Origin: Streptomyces sp. NBC_01353
GTDB lineage: Bacteria; Actinomycetota; Actinomycetes; Streptomycetales; Streptomycetaceae
Reading direction: 5' to 3'
Assembly: GCF_036237275.1 (NCBI RefSeq)
Contig: NZ_CP108352.1
Location: 7,130,001 to 7,194,000, forward strand
Length of the DNA stretch: 64,000 bases
In this document: positions 26,159 through 33,938 of the stretch, piece by piece
How positions within the stretch are numbered: position 1 is the first letter of the stretch
Layout: the number at the start of each line of letters is the position of its first letter
Made by a program: the position numbers and the translations under genes
Notes under the pieces: model-generated
Told to the model about the DNA's origin: nothing
Database searches by the model: none
The model's input: the letters and a program-made list of their open reading frames with translations, nothing else

Positions 26159-26175
26159 TCTGACTTACCGTCAGA
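26159..26175. promoter_or_regulatory. Inverted repeat TCTGAC-N5-GTCAGA, candidate TetR-type operator
   Basis: A perfect 6-bp-arm inverted repeat centred 36 bp upstream of the start at 26203. The size (17 bp) and position are typical of TetR-family operators. It is the only striking motif in the 159-bp region and no regulator gene is adjacent. Confidence 0.5.
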
Positions 26176-26202
26176 TCTCGCTCGCCGACCAGGAGGTCAG
26201 CC

Positions 26203-27339
26203 ATGTCCGAGGATCGGCACGTCGACGACCGGCCCGTCGCGCTCGACGAATACCCGGTGCACCAGGCACCGCTCTCGATGAAGCACCACGTCAGCGGCGA
26301 TCGCAACGCCTACGACCGGTGCATCTTCCACGTCTTCGACCACCAGGGCCGCGCCCTGCTCATCGCCGGGCTCGGCGTGTACCCCAACACCGGGGTCATC
26401 GACGCCTACGCCACCCTCCGTACCGGTGACCAGCTGCACGCCGTACGTGCCTCCGACGCCCTCGGCGACGACCGGATGAACCTCGCCGTCGGCCCGCTGC
26501 GCATCACCGTCGACGAACCCCTGAAGACGCTCTCGCTGTACTGCGAGCCGGACCCCGCCGACCCCGAGGGGCTCTCCTTCGACCTCACCTGGACCGGGGA
26601 CTTCCCCACCGTCTGGGAGCCCCACCACACCCAGCGCCGGGGCGACCGCCTCACCCTCGAAGGGCGCCGCTTCGTCCAGGCCGGCCACTGCACCGGCACC
26701 ATCCGGGCCGGCGGCGAGGAGTTCGCCGTCACCTCGGGGGAGTGGACCGGCACCCGTGACCGCAGCTGGGGCGTCCGGCCCATCCCGGGCGAGGAGCCGG
26801 GCCGCGCCGACGAGTTCCGGCCCGAGGGCTTCCACTGGCTCTGGATACCCATGCGCTTCGACGACCGCTTCGTCATGGTCATCGCGCAGGAGGACGCCGA
26901 CGGCTACCGCACCCTCAACGAGGCCGTGGTCGTACGGAACGGGCAGCGCGACACCCAACTCGGCTGGCCCCGCACGGACATCACGTACCGGCCGGGCACC
27001 CGCCACCCCGAGCGTGCCGTCGTCCACCTCGCCGACCCGACGGGCAAGCCCCTGGAGGTCGAGGTGGAGATCCTCGCCTCCTCGCCGCTCGCCGTCGGCG
27101 CCGGCTATCCGCCCGCCAGCGACTGGCAGCACGGCACCTGGCAGGGCCGCGACTGGACCGACCGCAGGGTCTACGACCTCTCCGACCCCACCGCCCACCC
27201 CATGGCCGCCTTCGGCGTCACCGACCACGCGGCCCGCTTCACCCTCGACGGGCGCACCGGGTACGGGATCTTCGAGCACGGCTCCTTCGGCCGCCACGAC
27301 CCGAGCGGCTTCGTCGACCACATCTCCTCCGCCGGCTGA
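26203..27339 (+). CDS. AttH/CrtC-like lipocalin-fold protein, function unknown
   Basis: 378 aa, ATG 26203 behind AGGAGGT. It is a beta-rich, probably two-domain lipocalin-like protein: segments such as TSGEWTGTRDRSWGVRP, GFHWLWIPMRFDDRFVMVIAQE and the C-terminal GYGIFEHGSFGRH resemble hydroxyneurosporene-synthase (CrtC) and AttH-type proteins, often seen beside aminoglycoside-phosphotransferase-like genes in actinobacteria. The catalytic role is unproven; terpenoid or steroid handling has been suggested for relatives. It is followed 29 bp later by such a phosphotransferase, so the two likely act together. Confidence 0.68.
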   Translation: MSEDRHVDDRPVALDEYPVHQAPLSMKHHVSGDRNAYDRCIFHVFDHQGRALLIAGLGVYPNTGVIDAYATLRTGDQLHAVRASDALGDDRMNLAVGPLRITVDEPLKTLSLYCEPDPADPEGLSFDLTWTGDFPTVWEPHHTQRRGDRLTLEGRRFVQAGHCTGTIRAGGEEFAVTSGEWTGTRDRSWGVRPIPGEEPGRADEFRPEGFHWLWIPMRFDDRFVMVIAQEDADGYRTLNEAVVVRNGQRDTQLGWPRTDITYRPGTRHPERAVVHLADPTGKPLEVEVEILASSPLAVGAGYPPASDWQHGTWQGRDWTDRRVYDLSDPTAHPMAAFGVTDHAARFTLDGRTGYGIFEHGSFGRHDPSGFVDHISSAG

Positions 27340-27368
27340 GCCGAGCCCCGAAGAGAAGGAGCTTGTAC

Positions 27369-28460
27369 ATGGCCACCGCGCCCCGCCCCCGCACCTCCAC
27401 CCGTGACCCCGAGGAGCTCGGCCGTCGGCTCACCGACTGGCTCGAACCGGTCCTTCCCGGCGCCCGGGTCACCGACCTCGCCGTCCCCGGCTCCAACGGC
27501 ATGTCCAGCGAGACCCTGCTCTTCGACATCGACCATCCCCACGCGCCGGTGCGCGGCTGCGCCCTGCGGCTGGCCGCCGACCCCGCCGCGTACACGATCT
27601 TTCCCGTCTACGACATGGAACGGCAGCACCGGGTGATGAGCCTGGTCGGGGAGCACACCGACATCCCCGTGCCGCGCGTGCTGTGGCTGGAGCCCGAACC
27701 AGGGCCGCTCGGCGCCCCGTTCTTCGTGATGGCCCGGGCCGAGGGCCGCGTCCCACCGGACGTCATGCCCTATACGTACGAGGGGAACTGGCTGCACTCC
27801 GCCACCGACGACGAACGCGCCCACCTGGAGGCCGAGTCCGTGTCGGTGCTGGCCCGGCTCCACGACCAGTTCCCCGCGAAGGAGGCGGAGTTCCTCCTGC
27901 CCGAGGGGACCGGCAGCCCACTGCGACGGCACGTCGACGCCCAACGCGCCTACTACGCCTGGGTGGTGGCGGGACTCGCGCCCTCCCCGCTCATCGAGTC
28001 CGGCTTCGACTGGCTGGAGGCGCACTGGCCCGCCGACGAGGGCCCGGCCGTCCTGAACTGGGGCGACGCCCGCATCGGGAACATCGTCTACGACGGATTC
28101 CAGCCCGCGGCCGTGCTCGACTGGGAGATGGCCGCCTTCGCCCCGCGCGAGGTCGACCTCGGCTGGACCGTCTATCTGCACCGCTTCTTCCAGGACCTGA
28201 CCGTGAGCTTCGGCCAGCCCGGGCTGCCCGGCTTCCTGCGCCGTGACGCGATCGAGCGGCGCTACGCAGCCCTCACCGGCCACACACCGCGGGACATGGA
28301 GTTCCACACCCTCTACGCGGCGCTGCGGCACGCGATCGTGATGCTCAGGGTCGCGTACCGCCAGGCGCACTTCGGAGAGGTCGAGGTGCCGGAGAACCCG
28401 GACAGCCTGATCCTGCACCACGCCACGCTCGCGGCGATGGTGCGGGGAAGCTACTGGTAG
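27369..28460 (+). CDS. Phosphotransferase family protein (aminoglycoside-phosphotransferase fold)
   Basis: 363 aa from ATG 27369 with GGAG 7 nt upstream; a TTG two codons earlier is less likely. The kinase-like fold has the catalytic-loop motif LNWGDARIGNIVYDG (usual HGDxxxxN, here with N-W-G-D) and the metal motif AVLDWEMAAFAPREVDLGW. Relatives beside acyl-CoA dehydrogenases phosphorylate hydroxyacyl-CoAs (ACAD10/11-like), and others act on small alcohols. In this context, a substrate made or bound by the AttH-like neighbour is plausible. Confidence 0.78.
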   Translation: MATAPRPRTSTRDPEELGRRLTDWLEPVLPGARVTDLAVPGSNGMSSETLLFDIDHPHAPVRGCALRLAADPAAYTIFPVYDMERQHRVMSLVGEHTDIPVPRVLWLEPEPGPLGAPFFVMARAEGRVPPDVMPYTYEGNWLHSATDDERAHLEAESVSVLARLHDQFPAKEAEFLLPEGTGSPLRRHVDAQRAYYAWVVAGLAPSPLIESGFDWLEAHWPADEGPAVLNWGDARIGNIVYDGFQPAAVLDWEMAAFAPREVDLGWTVYLHRFFQDLTVSFGQPGLPGFLRRDAIERRYAALTGHTPRDMEFHTLYAALRHAIVMLRVAYRQAHFGEVEVPENPDSLILHHATLAAMVRGSYW

Positions 28461-28466
28461 GCGTCG

Positions 28467-28835
28467 CTATGCCGCGCGCCGCATCTGCGGCACCTTGATC
28501 GGACGGGAGCCCGGACCGCCGACGTGCGAGAAGGGCTGCGTCCGCCAGTCGAGACTCTGAGGGAGCGTCAGCAGGAGCGCGGTGTCCTGCTCCTGGACCT
28601 CCAGCGTCTCGTCCGCGGGGCGCGCGTCGGCCGCGGCCCGGCCGGTGCCGGGGCAGACCGTGAGCACGAACGGGTTCCACGGCGTCGGGCACAGCGCGTG
28701 CTCCGGCAGCACGTCCTCGTCCGCGAGCAGCGCGATCGGCTGGACACAGTCCGGGCAGATCACCCGGTACATCTCAAAGGTGTCGTAGGCGTCGAGCTCG
28801 TCGGTCGTCTCGACCGAATCAACAGGCTCCTGCAT
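28467..28835 (-). CDS. Hypothetical protein with a zinc-ribbon-like cysteine cluster
   Basis: 122 aa from ATG 28835 (ribosome site GGGGGAG). The first 25 residues are acidic. The middle has VICPDCVQPIAL followed by CPTPWNPF and VTVCPGTG, four cysteines in a pattern compatible with a small zinc-binding fold. The C-terminus is basic. I know no function for it. It is convergent with the phosphotransferase gene with a 6-bp gap and divergent from an Lrp regulator. Confidence 0.6.
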   Translation of the reverse strand: MQEPVDSVETTDELDAYDTFEMYRVICPDCVQPIALLADEDVLPEHALCPTPWNPFVLTVCPGTGRAAADARPADETLEVQEQDTALLLTLPQSLDWRTQPFSHVGGPGSRPIKVPQMRRAA

Positions 28836-29060
28836 GGAGAATCTCCCCCTCGGGTGGGTCGACCACGTTCGGATGACCTCGACCACAGCAAGCAATTCCC
28901 ATACGGCCCGGCGCATAACCGTGAGCTCTCGAACGAGCTGGCCGCAAACCTGTGGTCTTCGTCACATGCCCGTCGCAGGTGCCCCGAGGATGCCCATAGA
29001 TGCCTTTGTCGAAGGGCCCCCGGCTGTGCCGATGGCACCCCGGGGCAATAGGTTGACCGC

Positions 29061-29501
29061 ATGGAGGAGCTGGATCGTCAGATCGTCGAGTTGCTCGTCA
29101 GGGACGGGCGCATGAGCTACACCGACCTGGGCAAGGCCACGGGCCTGTCCACCTCGGCCGTACATCAGCGCGTCCGCCGCCTCGAGCAGCGCGGGGTCAT
29201 CCGCGGCTATGCCGCAGTCGTGGACCCGGAGGCCGTCGGGCTGCCGTTGACCGCCTTCATCTCGGTCAAACCCTTCGACCCGAGCGCCCCCGACGACACC
29301 CCGGACCGGCTCGCCGACATCCCGGAGATCGAGGCCTGCCACAGCGTCGCGGGCGACGAGAACTACATCCTCAAGGTGCGCGTCGCGACCCCGCTGGAGC
29401 TGGAACACCTGCTCACCCGTATCCGCTCCCAGGCCGGCGTCTCCAGCCGCACGACGGTCGTCCTGTCGACCCCGTACGAAGCCAGGCCGCCGCGCGTCTA
29501 G
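29061..29501 (+). CDS. Lrp/AsnC family transcriptional regulator
   Basis: 146 aa, ATG 29061. The N-terminal helix-turn-helix reads LDRQIVELLVRDGRMSYTDLGKATGLSTSAVHQRVRRLEQRGVI; the C-terminal half is the RAM ligand-binding domain (VAGDENYILKVRVATPLELEHLL). Such proteins bind amino acids and oligomerise on DNA. It is 70 bp upstream of the amidohydrolase gene, on the same strand, and could regulate it or the divergent cysteine-cluster gene. Its effector is unknown. Confidence 0.9.
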   Translation: MEELDRQIVELLVRDGRMSYTDLGKATGLSTSAVHQRVRRLEQRGVIRGYAAVVDPEAVGLPLTAFISVKPFDPSAPDDTPDRLADIPEIEACHSVAGDENYILKVRVATPLELEHLLTRIRSQAGVSSRTTVVLSTPYEARPPRV

Positions 29502-29571
29502 GCGCGACGGCGGATCGGGGGCCGCGGGCCCGGCGTTCGGCCGGGTGCCGCCGCGCATCTAGCCTGGTCGC

Positions 29572-31194
29572 ATGAGCGAGACCCTGCCTGACATCGAGCA
29601 CCGCACCGTCCTGCTGCGCGGTGGAGACGTCCACAGCCCCGCCGACCCCTTCGCCACCGCCATGGTGGTGGAGCGCGGTCATGTCGCCTGGGTGGGCTCG
29701 GAGGGCGCGGCCGACGCCTTCGCCTCCGGGGTGGACGAGGTGATCGACCTCGAAGGCGCGCTCGTCACCCCCGCGTTCGTCGACGCGCACGTGCACACCA
29801 CGGCGACAGGTCTCGCGCTGACCGGCCTCGACCTGTCCTCCGCCGCGTCGCTCGCCGAGGCGACGGAGAAGATCCGCGCCTACGCCACCGCCCGCCCCGA
29901 CGACCGGATCCTGATCGGCCACGGCTGGGACGCGTCGCGCTGGCCCGAGCGCCGAGCGCCGCACCGCGACGAGTTGGACCGGCTCACCGGCGGCCGCCCG
30001 CTCTACCTCACCCGGATCGACGTCCACTCCGCCGTCGCCACCACCGCCCTGCTCGACCTCGTGCCCGGCATCCGCGAGCTCTCCGGCTTCCGCGACGGCG
30101 AACCGCTGACCGGCGACGCCCACCACGCCGTCCGCCGCGCCGCCTACGCCGTCCTCTCGCCCGCGCAGCGCACCGAGGCCCAGCGCGCGGCCCGCGCGCA
30201 CGCCGCCTCGCTCGGCATCGGCACCCTGCACGAGTGCGGCGGCCCCGAGATCTCCTCCGAGGACGACTTCACCGGACTCCTCGACCTCGCCCGTGAGGAA
30301 ACCGGGCCGCGCGTCGTCGGCTACTGGGCCGACCTCGACATCGAGCGGGCCCGGGCGCTCGGCGCCGTCGGCGCGGCAGGCGACCTCTTCGCCGACGGCT
30401 CGCTGGGCTCGCACACCGCCTGCCTCCACGACGCGTACACGGACGCCGGCCACACCGGCATCGCCCACCTCGACGCCGCCGCGGTCGCGGCCCATGTCGT
30501 CGGCTGCACCGAGGCCGGCCTCCAGGCCGGGTTCCACGCCATCGGCGACGCGGCCGTCACCGCCGTGGTCGAGGGCGTTCGGGCCGCCTCGGAGAAGCTC
30601 GGTCTCGCCCGGATCCGCGCCGCCCGCCACCGGGTCGAGCACGCCGAGATGCTCACCCCCGAGACGATCGCCGCCTTCGCCGAGCTCGGCCTCACCGCCT
30701 CCGTCCAGCCCGCGTTCGACGCGACCTGGGGCGGCGGCGAGGGCATGTACGCCGAGCGCCTCGGCGTCGAGCGGGCGCGCACCCTCAACCCGTACGCCGC
30801 TCTGCTCCGCTCCGGGGTGCCGCTGGCCTTCGGCTCGGACAGCCCGGTCACCCCGCTCGACCCCTGGGGCACCGTCCGCGCGGCCGCCTTCCATCGCACC
30901 CCCGAGCACCGGATCTCCGTCCGTGCCGCCTTCACCGCCCACACCCGGGGCGGCTGGCGGGCCGTCGGCCGCGACGACGCCGGCACGCTCGTCCCCGGCG
31001 CCCCGGCCGACTACGCGATCTGGCGGGCGGACGAGCTCGTGGTCCAGGCGCCCGACGACCGGGTGGCCCGCTGGTCGACCGATCCGCGCTCCGGAACGCC
31101 CGGTCTGCCCGACCTGACCCCCGGCGGCGAACTCCCGGTCTGTCTGCGCACGGTGGTGTTCGGACAAACGGTCTTCGTCCGGCCGAACGAGTGA
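29572..31194 (+). CDS. Amidohydrolase family protein, YtcJ-like
   Basis: 540 aa, ATG 29572. Metal-ligand motifs of the amidohydrolase-3 group are present: VDAHVHTT (HxH), HAIGDAA, RVEHAEM and FGSDSPVTPLDPW, with a conserved N-terminal beta-sandwich and a C-terminal composite part. Members hydrolyse amides or cyclic amides; the exact substrate of YtcJ proteins is not known. It is complete and soluble, with no signal peptide. It probably shares regulation with the Lrp gene upstream. Confidence 0.88.
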   Translation: MSETLPDIEHRTVLLRGGDVHSPADPFATAMVVERGHVAWVGSEGAADAFASGVDEVIDLEGALVTPAFVDAHVHTTATGLALTGLDLSSAASLAEATEKIRAYATARPDDRILIGHGWDASRWPERRAPHRDELDRLTGGRPLYLTRIDVHSAVATTALLDLVPGIRELSGFRDGEPLTGDAHHAVRRAAYAVLSPAQRTEAQRAARAHAASLGIGTLHECGGPEISSEDDFTGLLDLAREETGPRVVGYWADLDIERARALGAVGAAGDLFADGSLGSHTACLHDAYTDAGHTGIAHLDAAAVAAHVVGCTEAGLQAGFHAIGDAAVTAVVEGVRAASEKLGLARIRAARHRVEHAEMLTPETIAAFAELGLTASVQPAFDATWGGGEGMYAERLGVERARTLNPYAALLRSGVPLAFGSDSPVTPLDPWGTVRAAAFHRTPEHRISVRAAFTAHTRGGWRAVGRDDAGTLVPGAPADYAIWRADELVVQAPDDRVARWSTDPRSGTPGLPDLTPGGELPVCLRTVVFGQTVFVRPNE

Positions 31195-31711
31195 CATAGG
31201 GACATTTCGTGCCGCCGATCGATGATCAACCGGCTTGTCCACGACCTGCGGATCTTCCCCACTGACCTGGCAGTATCGGTCATCTCCGCAGGTCAAACGA
31301 GTGTTGACAGCGAGCGGCCACCGGCCGGTAGGTTCGGCGAGTCCACCACAGGACGTCCGACCGGGTTCACCTCCACGCAGTCGTCGAACGCCGCTGGGTC
31401 AAGGGATGGTGTGCCGCACCGGCTCACCATCACCGGGAACCAGGTTCAGCGCCCGCGCCTCGGGGGCGAGGGAAGGTTTCTCCGGCGGAGGGTGGGACCC
31501 GGGTGGGGCCCGGACGTTCAGTAGACAACGGCTCTCGGTCGACCCGCAGCCAGCGGGTTCCAGGTCGGCCCGAAGGGCGCCGGGCCCCGATCCGCACACG
31601 ATGCGCCACGCCGGTGCACCCCCATGGACACCCGCAACCAGCCCGCTGCGACCGAGGCGCGCCCGGGGCTCGCTATGGTGGGGGTTCGCGTATGTATCCG
31701 AAGGGGCAGCA
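31195..31711 (+). other. 517-bp intergenic region upstream of ppm1 with a candidate promoter
   Basis: No coding sequence is supported. A TTGACA at 31304-31309 is followed by TAGGTT at 31329-31334 (19-bp spacer, or GTAGGT with 18), a fair vegetative promoter. If used, it would give a leader of about 370 nt before the GTG at 31712, long for a Streptomyces gene. Short hairpins (for example GGTG-TGCCG-CACC near 31408) occur in it, but I see no recognisable riboswitch or uORF. Confidence 0.45.
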
Positions 31712-32491
31712 GTGAACGACGGTGGCCAGAGGCGTTACGGCCCGCTCGGCAGAGCCTTGGTGATCATTCCGACCTACAACGAGGCGGAGAACATCAAGCC
31801 GATCGTCTCGCGCGTACGGGCGGCCGTACCGGAGGCGCACATCCTCGTCGCCGACGACAACAGCCCCGACGGCACGGGCAAGTTCGCCGACGAGATCGCG
31901 TCGGACGACGACCATGTCCACGTCCTGCACCGCAAGGGCAAGGAGGGGCTCGGCGCCGCCTACCTCGCGGGCTTCCGCTGGGGCATCGAGCACGGCTACG
32001 GCGTCCTCGTCGAGATGGACGCCGACGGCTCCCACCAGCCCGAGGAGCTGCCCCGGCTGCTGACCGCACTCAAGGGCGCCGATCTGGTGCTCGGCTCCCG
32101 CTGGGTGCCCGGCGGCCGGATCGTGAACTGGCCCAAGTCCCGCGAGTTCATCTCCCGCGGCGGCAGCCTGTACTCCCGCGTCATGCTCGACGTGCCGATC
32201 CGTGACGTCACCGGCGGCTACCGGGCCTTCCGCAAGGAGACCCTGGAGGGCCTGGGTCTGGAGGACGTGGCCTCGGCCGGCTACTGCTTCCAGGTCGACC
32301 TGGCCCGCCGGGCCGTCGCCGCCGGCTTCCATGTCGTCGAGGTCCCGATCACCTTCGTGGAGCGCGAGATCGGCGACTCGAAGATGAGCCGCAACATCGT
32401 CGTCGAGGCCCTCTGGCGGGTCACCGGCTGGGGTCTGACGGCCCGTGCGAACAAGGTCGGCAAGATGCTCGGCCGCAAGTCCGCGAGCTGA
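31712..32491 (+). CDS. ppm1: Polyprenol-phosphate mannose synthase (GT2)
   Basis: 259 aa from GTG 31712, preceded by AGGGG; the open frame runs much further upstream without family similarity. GT2 motifs: VIIPTYNEAENI (residues 14-25), VADDNSPDGTG, EMDADGSHQPEELP (the DxD metal site) and LGSRWVPGG. It transfers mannose from GDP-mannose to polyprenyl phosphate on the cytoplasmic face; the product feeds protein O-mannosylation by Pmt. It matches the S. coelicolor enzyme (SCO1423), which is needed for phage phiC31 infection. Unlike some mycobacterial forms it has no fused N-acyltransferase domain. Confidence 0.92.
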   Translation: MNDGGQRRYGPLGRALVIIPTYNEAENIKPIVSRVRAAVPEAHILVADDNSPDGTGKFADEIASDDDHVHVLHRKGKEGLGAAYLAGFRWGIEHGYGVLVEMDADGSHQPEELPRLLTALKGADLVLGSRWVPGGRIVNWPKSREFISRGGSLYSRVMLDVPIRDVTGGYRAFRKETLEGLGLEDVASAGYCFQVDLARRAVAAGFHVVEVPITFVEREIGDSKMSRNIVVEALWRVTGWGLTARANKVGKMLGRKSAS

Positions 32492-32557
32492 CCCCTCCCC
32501 GCCGTACTGATCTCTCCTTTACGGCGTTCCTGCGACAGGCCAGGCACACTGGGGGGC

Positions 32558-33154
32558 ATGACCAACGGCGCAACGCCTCCCCTGGCCCCCAAGCGCTCCC
32601 GCGCGCGTACGTACCTCCCGCTGGCCTTCGCCGCCTGGCTGGTCCTCGAGATCTGGCTGCTCACGGTGGTGGCGAACGCGGTCGGCGGGCTGACGGTCTT
32701 CGGTCTGCTGCTCGGCGGAGCCGTCCTCGGCGCCGTGGTGATCAAGCGGGCAGGGCGCCGGGCCTTCAAGAACCTCACCGAGACCTTCCAGCAGGCGCAG
32801 GCGGCGGCGCAGTCCGGCGTCGCACCGACCGTCGGCGACCGGGCCGGCTCGCGCGACCGTAACGGCTTCCTCATGCTCGGCGGTCTGCTGCTGATGATCC
32901 CCGGCCTGATCTCCGACGTGGCCGGTCTGCTGCTGCTCGTACCGCCCGTGCGCTCCTTCCTCGGCCGCTACGCGGACCGGGCCGCCGAGCGCAGGATGAA
33001 CGCCGCCGCCGCTCCCGGCAGCCTCCAGGACGCCTTCCAGCAGGCCCGTATGCGGCGCCCCGACGGCAAGGTCGTGCAGGGCGAGGTCATCCGCGAGGAC
33101 GGGCCCCAGGGACCGCAGCGGCCCCAGGAGCCCCGACCTCCCCTGATGCAGTGA
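32558..33154 (+). CDS. FxsA family membrane protein
   Basis: 198 aa, ATG 32558. Two pairs of hydrophobic segments: residues 20-60 (LAFAAWLVLEIWLLTVVANAV and FGLLLGGAVLGAVVI) and residues 100-125 (LMLGGLLLMIPGLISDVAGL). The GGxLLMIPGxxSD pattern is the FxsA signature. E. coli FxsA limits exclusion of phage T7 by the F plasmid; the cellular role is otherwise unknown. The C-terminus is basic and cytoplasmic. It follows ppm1 by 66 bp and is convergent with rbpA. Confidence 0.85.
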   Translation: MTNGATPPLAPKRSRARTYLPLAFAAWLVLEIWLLTVVANAVGGLTVFGLLLGGAVLGAVVIKRAGRRAFKNLTETFQQAQAAAQSGVAPTVGDRAGSRDRNGFLMLGGLLLMIPGLISDVAGLLLLVPPVRSFLGRYADRAAERRMNAAAAPGSLQDAFQQARMRRPDGKVVQGEVIREDGPQGPQRPQEPRPPLMQ

Positions 33155-33241
33155 TCCTCACGGCGCGTCCGACACCGCGTCCGGGAACGGTGATCCGGCC
33201 ACGGCGCCCGGCGCATCACGATTGACTCGCATGACGACAAA

Positions 33242-33286
33242 CGCCGCGGGGCCCGGTACACACAAGGTGTACCGGGCCCCACGGCG
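33242..33286. terminator. Bidirectional terminator between fxsA-like gene and rbpA
   Basis: A 14-bp perfect stem (33248-33261 with 33267-33280, loop ACAAG) is extended by five more pairs (CGCCG/CGGCG) after one mismatch, near the 3' ends of the convergent fxsA-like and rbpA genes. Confidence 0.8.
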
Positions 33287-33308
33287 TCGCTTTCGGCCGT
33301 GCCGTCCG

Positions 33309-33683
33309 CTAGGCGGACTTGCGGCTGTCTCGTGGATGTACGGCGATGTTCATGGCGCCGGAACGAAGGACCGCCAGCCTCTCGGCCAGGACCTCCTCCA
33401 GCTCCTCGCGGGTGCGCCGCTCCATGAGCATGTCCCAGTGCGTACGCGCCGGCTTGCCCTTCTTCTCCTCGGGGCCGTCCCCGTCCACCAGGAGTGCCTG
33501 GCTGCCGCAGACCTTGCACTCCCACTCCGGCGGAATTTCCGCTTCCACCGAGAAGGGCATCTCAAAACGATGGCCCTTCTCGCATGCGTACTCCACGGCC
33601 TGGCGCGGGGCCAGATCGATGCCGCGGTCGGTCTCGTAGCTGGTCACCACGAGGCGCGTGCCGCGAAGAGCTCGCTCACTCAT
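33309..33683 (-). CDS. rbpA: RNA polymerase-binding protein RbpA
   Basis: 124 aa, ATG 33683. Residues C34, H38, C56 and C59 (YACEKGHRFEMPF, EWECKVCG) are the zinc ligands found in the S. coelicolor and mycobacterial proteins. The C-terminal half has the sigma-interaction segment (THWDMLMERRTREELEEVLAERL). RbpA binds principal sigma factors, stabilises the RNA polymerase open complex and affects rifampicin tolerance. The promoter upstream matches the SigR consensus exactly, as known for this gene in S. coelicolor (SCO1421). Confidence 0.97.
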   Translation of the reverse strand: MSERALRGTRLVVTSYETDRGIDLAPRQAVEYACEKGHRFEMPFSVEAEIPPEWECKVCGSQALLVDGDGPEEKKGKPARTHWDMLMERRTREELEEVLAERLAVLRSGAMNIAVHPRDSRKSA

Positions 33684-33744
33684 GAATCGTGCCTCCCGGG
33701 CTTGTCGCCCACAGGACAGGTGTCGCTGTCGTCGTCATCCGGTC

Positions 33745-33770
33745 AACGTCCGGTCGGCGGTAAAGATTCC
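33745..33770 (-). promoter_or_regulatory. SigR-type promoter of rbpA
   Basis: On the minus strand GGAAT (33770-33766) and GTT (33747-33745) are separated by exactly 18 bp, the SigR thiol-oxidative-stress promoter consensus. Transcription would start about 50-60 nt upstream of the rbpA ATG. Confidence 0.85.
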
Positions 33771-33807
33771 CGTTCCGGGTCATGCGTCGCCCGTCGTGCC
33801 GCCCCTT

Positions 33808-33852
33808 GTTCTACCCACCAGTGCCCGGTTTGTCACATCTGGCAGCAGATGT
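33808..33852 (-). promoter_or_regulatory. Possible second rbpA promoter with overlapping palindrome
   Basis: On the minus strand TGTGAC (33837-33832) and TAGAAC (33813-33808) are 18 bp apart, a weak vegetative-type promoter upstream of the SigR one. The perfect inverted repeat ACATCT-N6-AGATGT (33835-33852) covers its -35 region. Confidence 0.4.
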
Positions 33853-33938
33853 CACCCAGCGTCTTCACTAAAGCAGCACGCAGTAACGGTCCGCCTGGCA
33901 GGCCAAAGGCGTACACTACCGGCCTTTCACTTCCGCGT

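Noticed and set aside
26095-26165. tRNA-like fragment on the minus strand (CCGG-ATCGATC-CCGG resembles a T-arm)
   Set aside because: No anticodon arm or acceptor stem can be folded around it and the T-loop consensus is off by one base. It is not a tRNA or an attachment site on this evidence.
31222-31524. 100-codon ORF in the long intergenic region before ppm1
   Set aside because: No ribosome site, no domain, and third-position GC is not as strong as in real genes here.
31235-31711. 159-residue upstream extension of Ppm1
   Set aside because: The extension is Arg/Pro/Gly-rich without family similarity and the GT2 motif starts 14 residues after the GTG at 31712.
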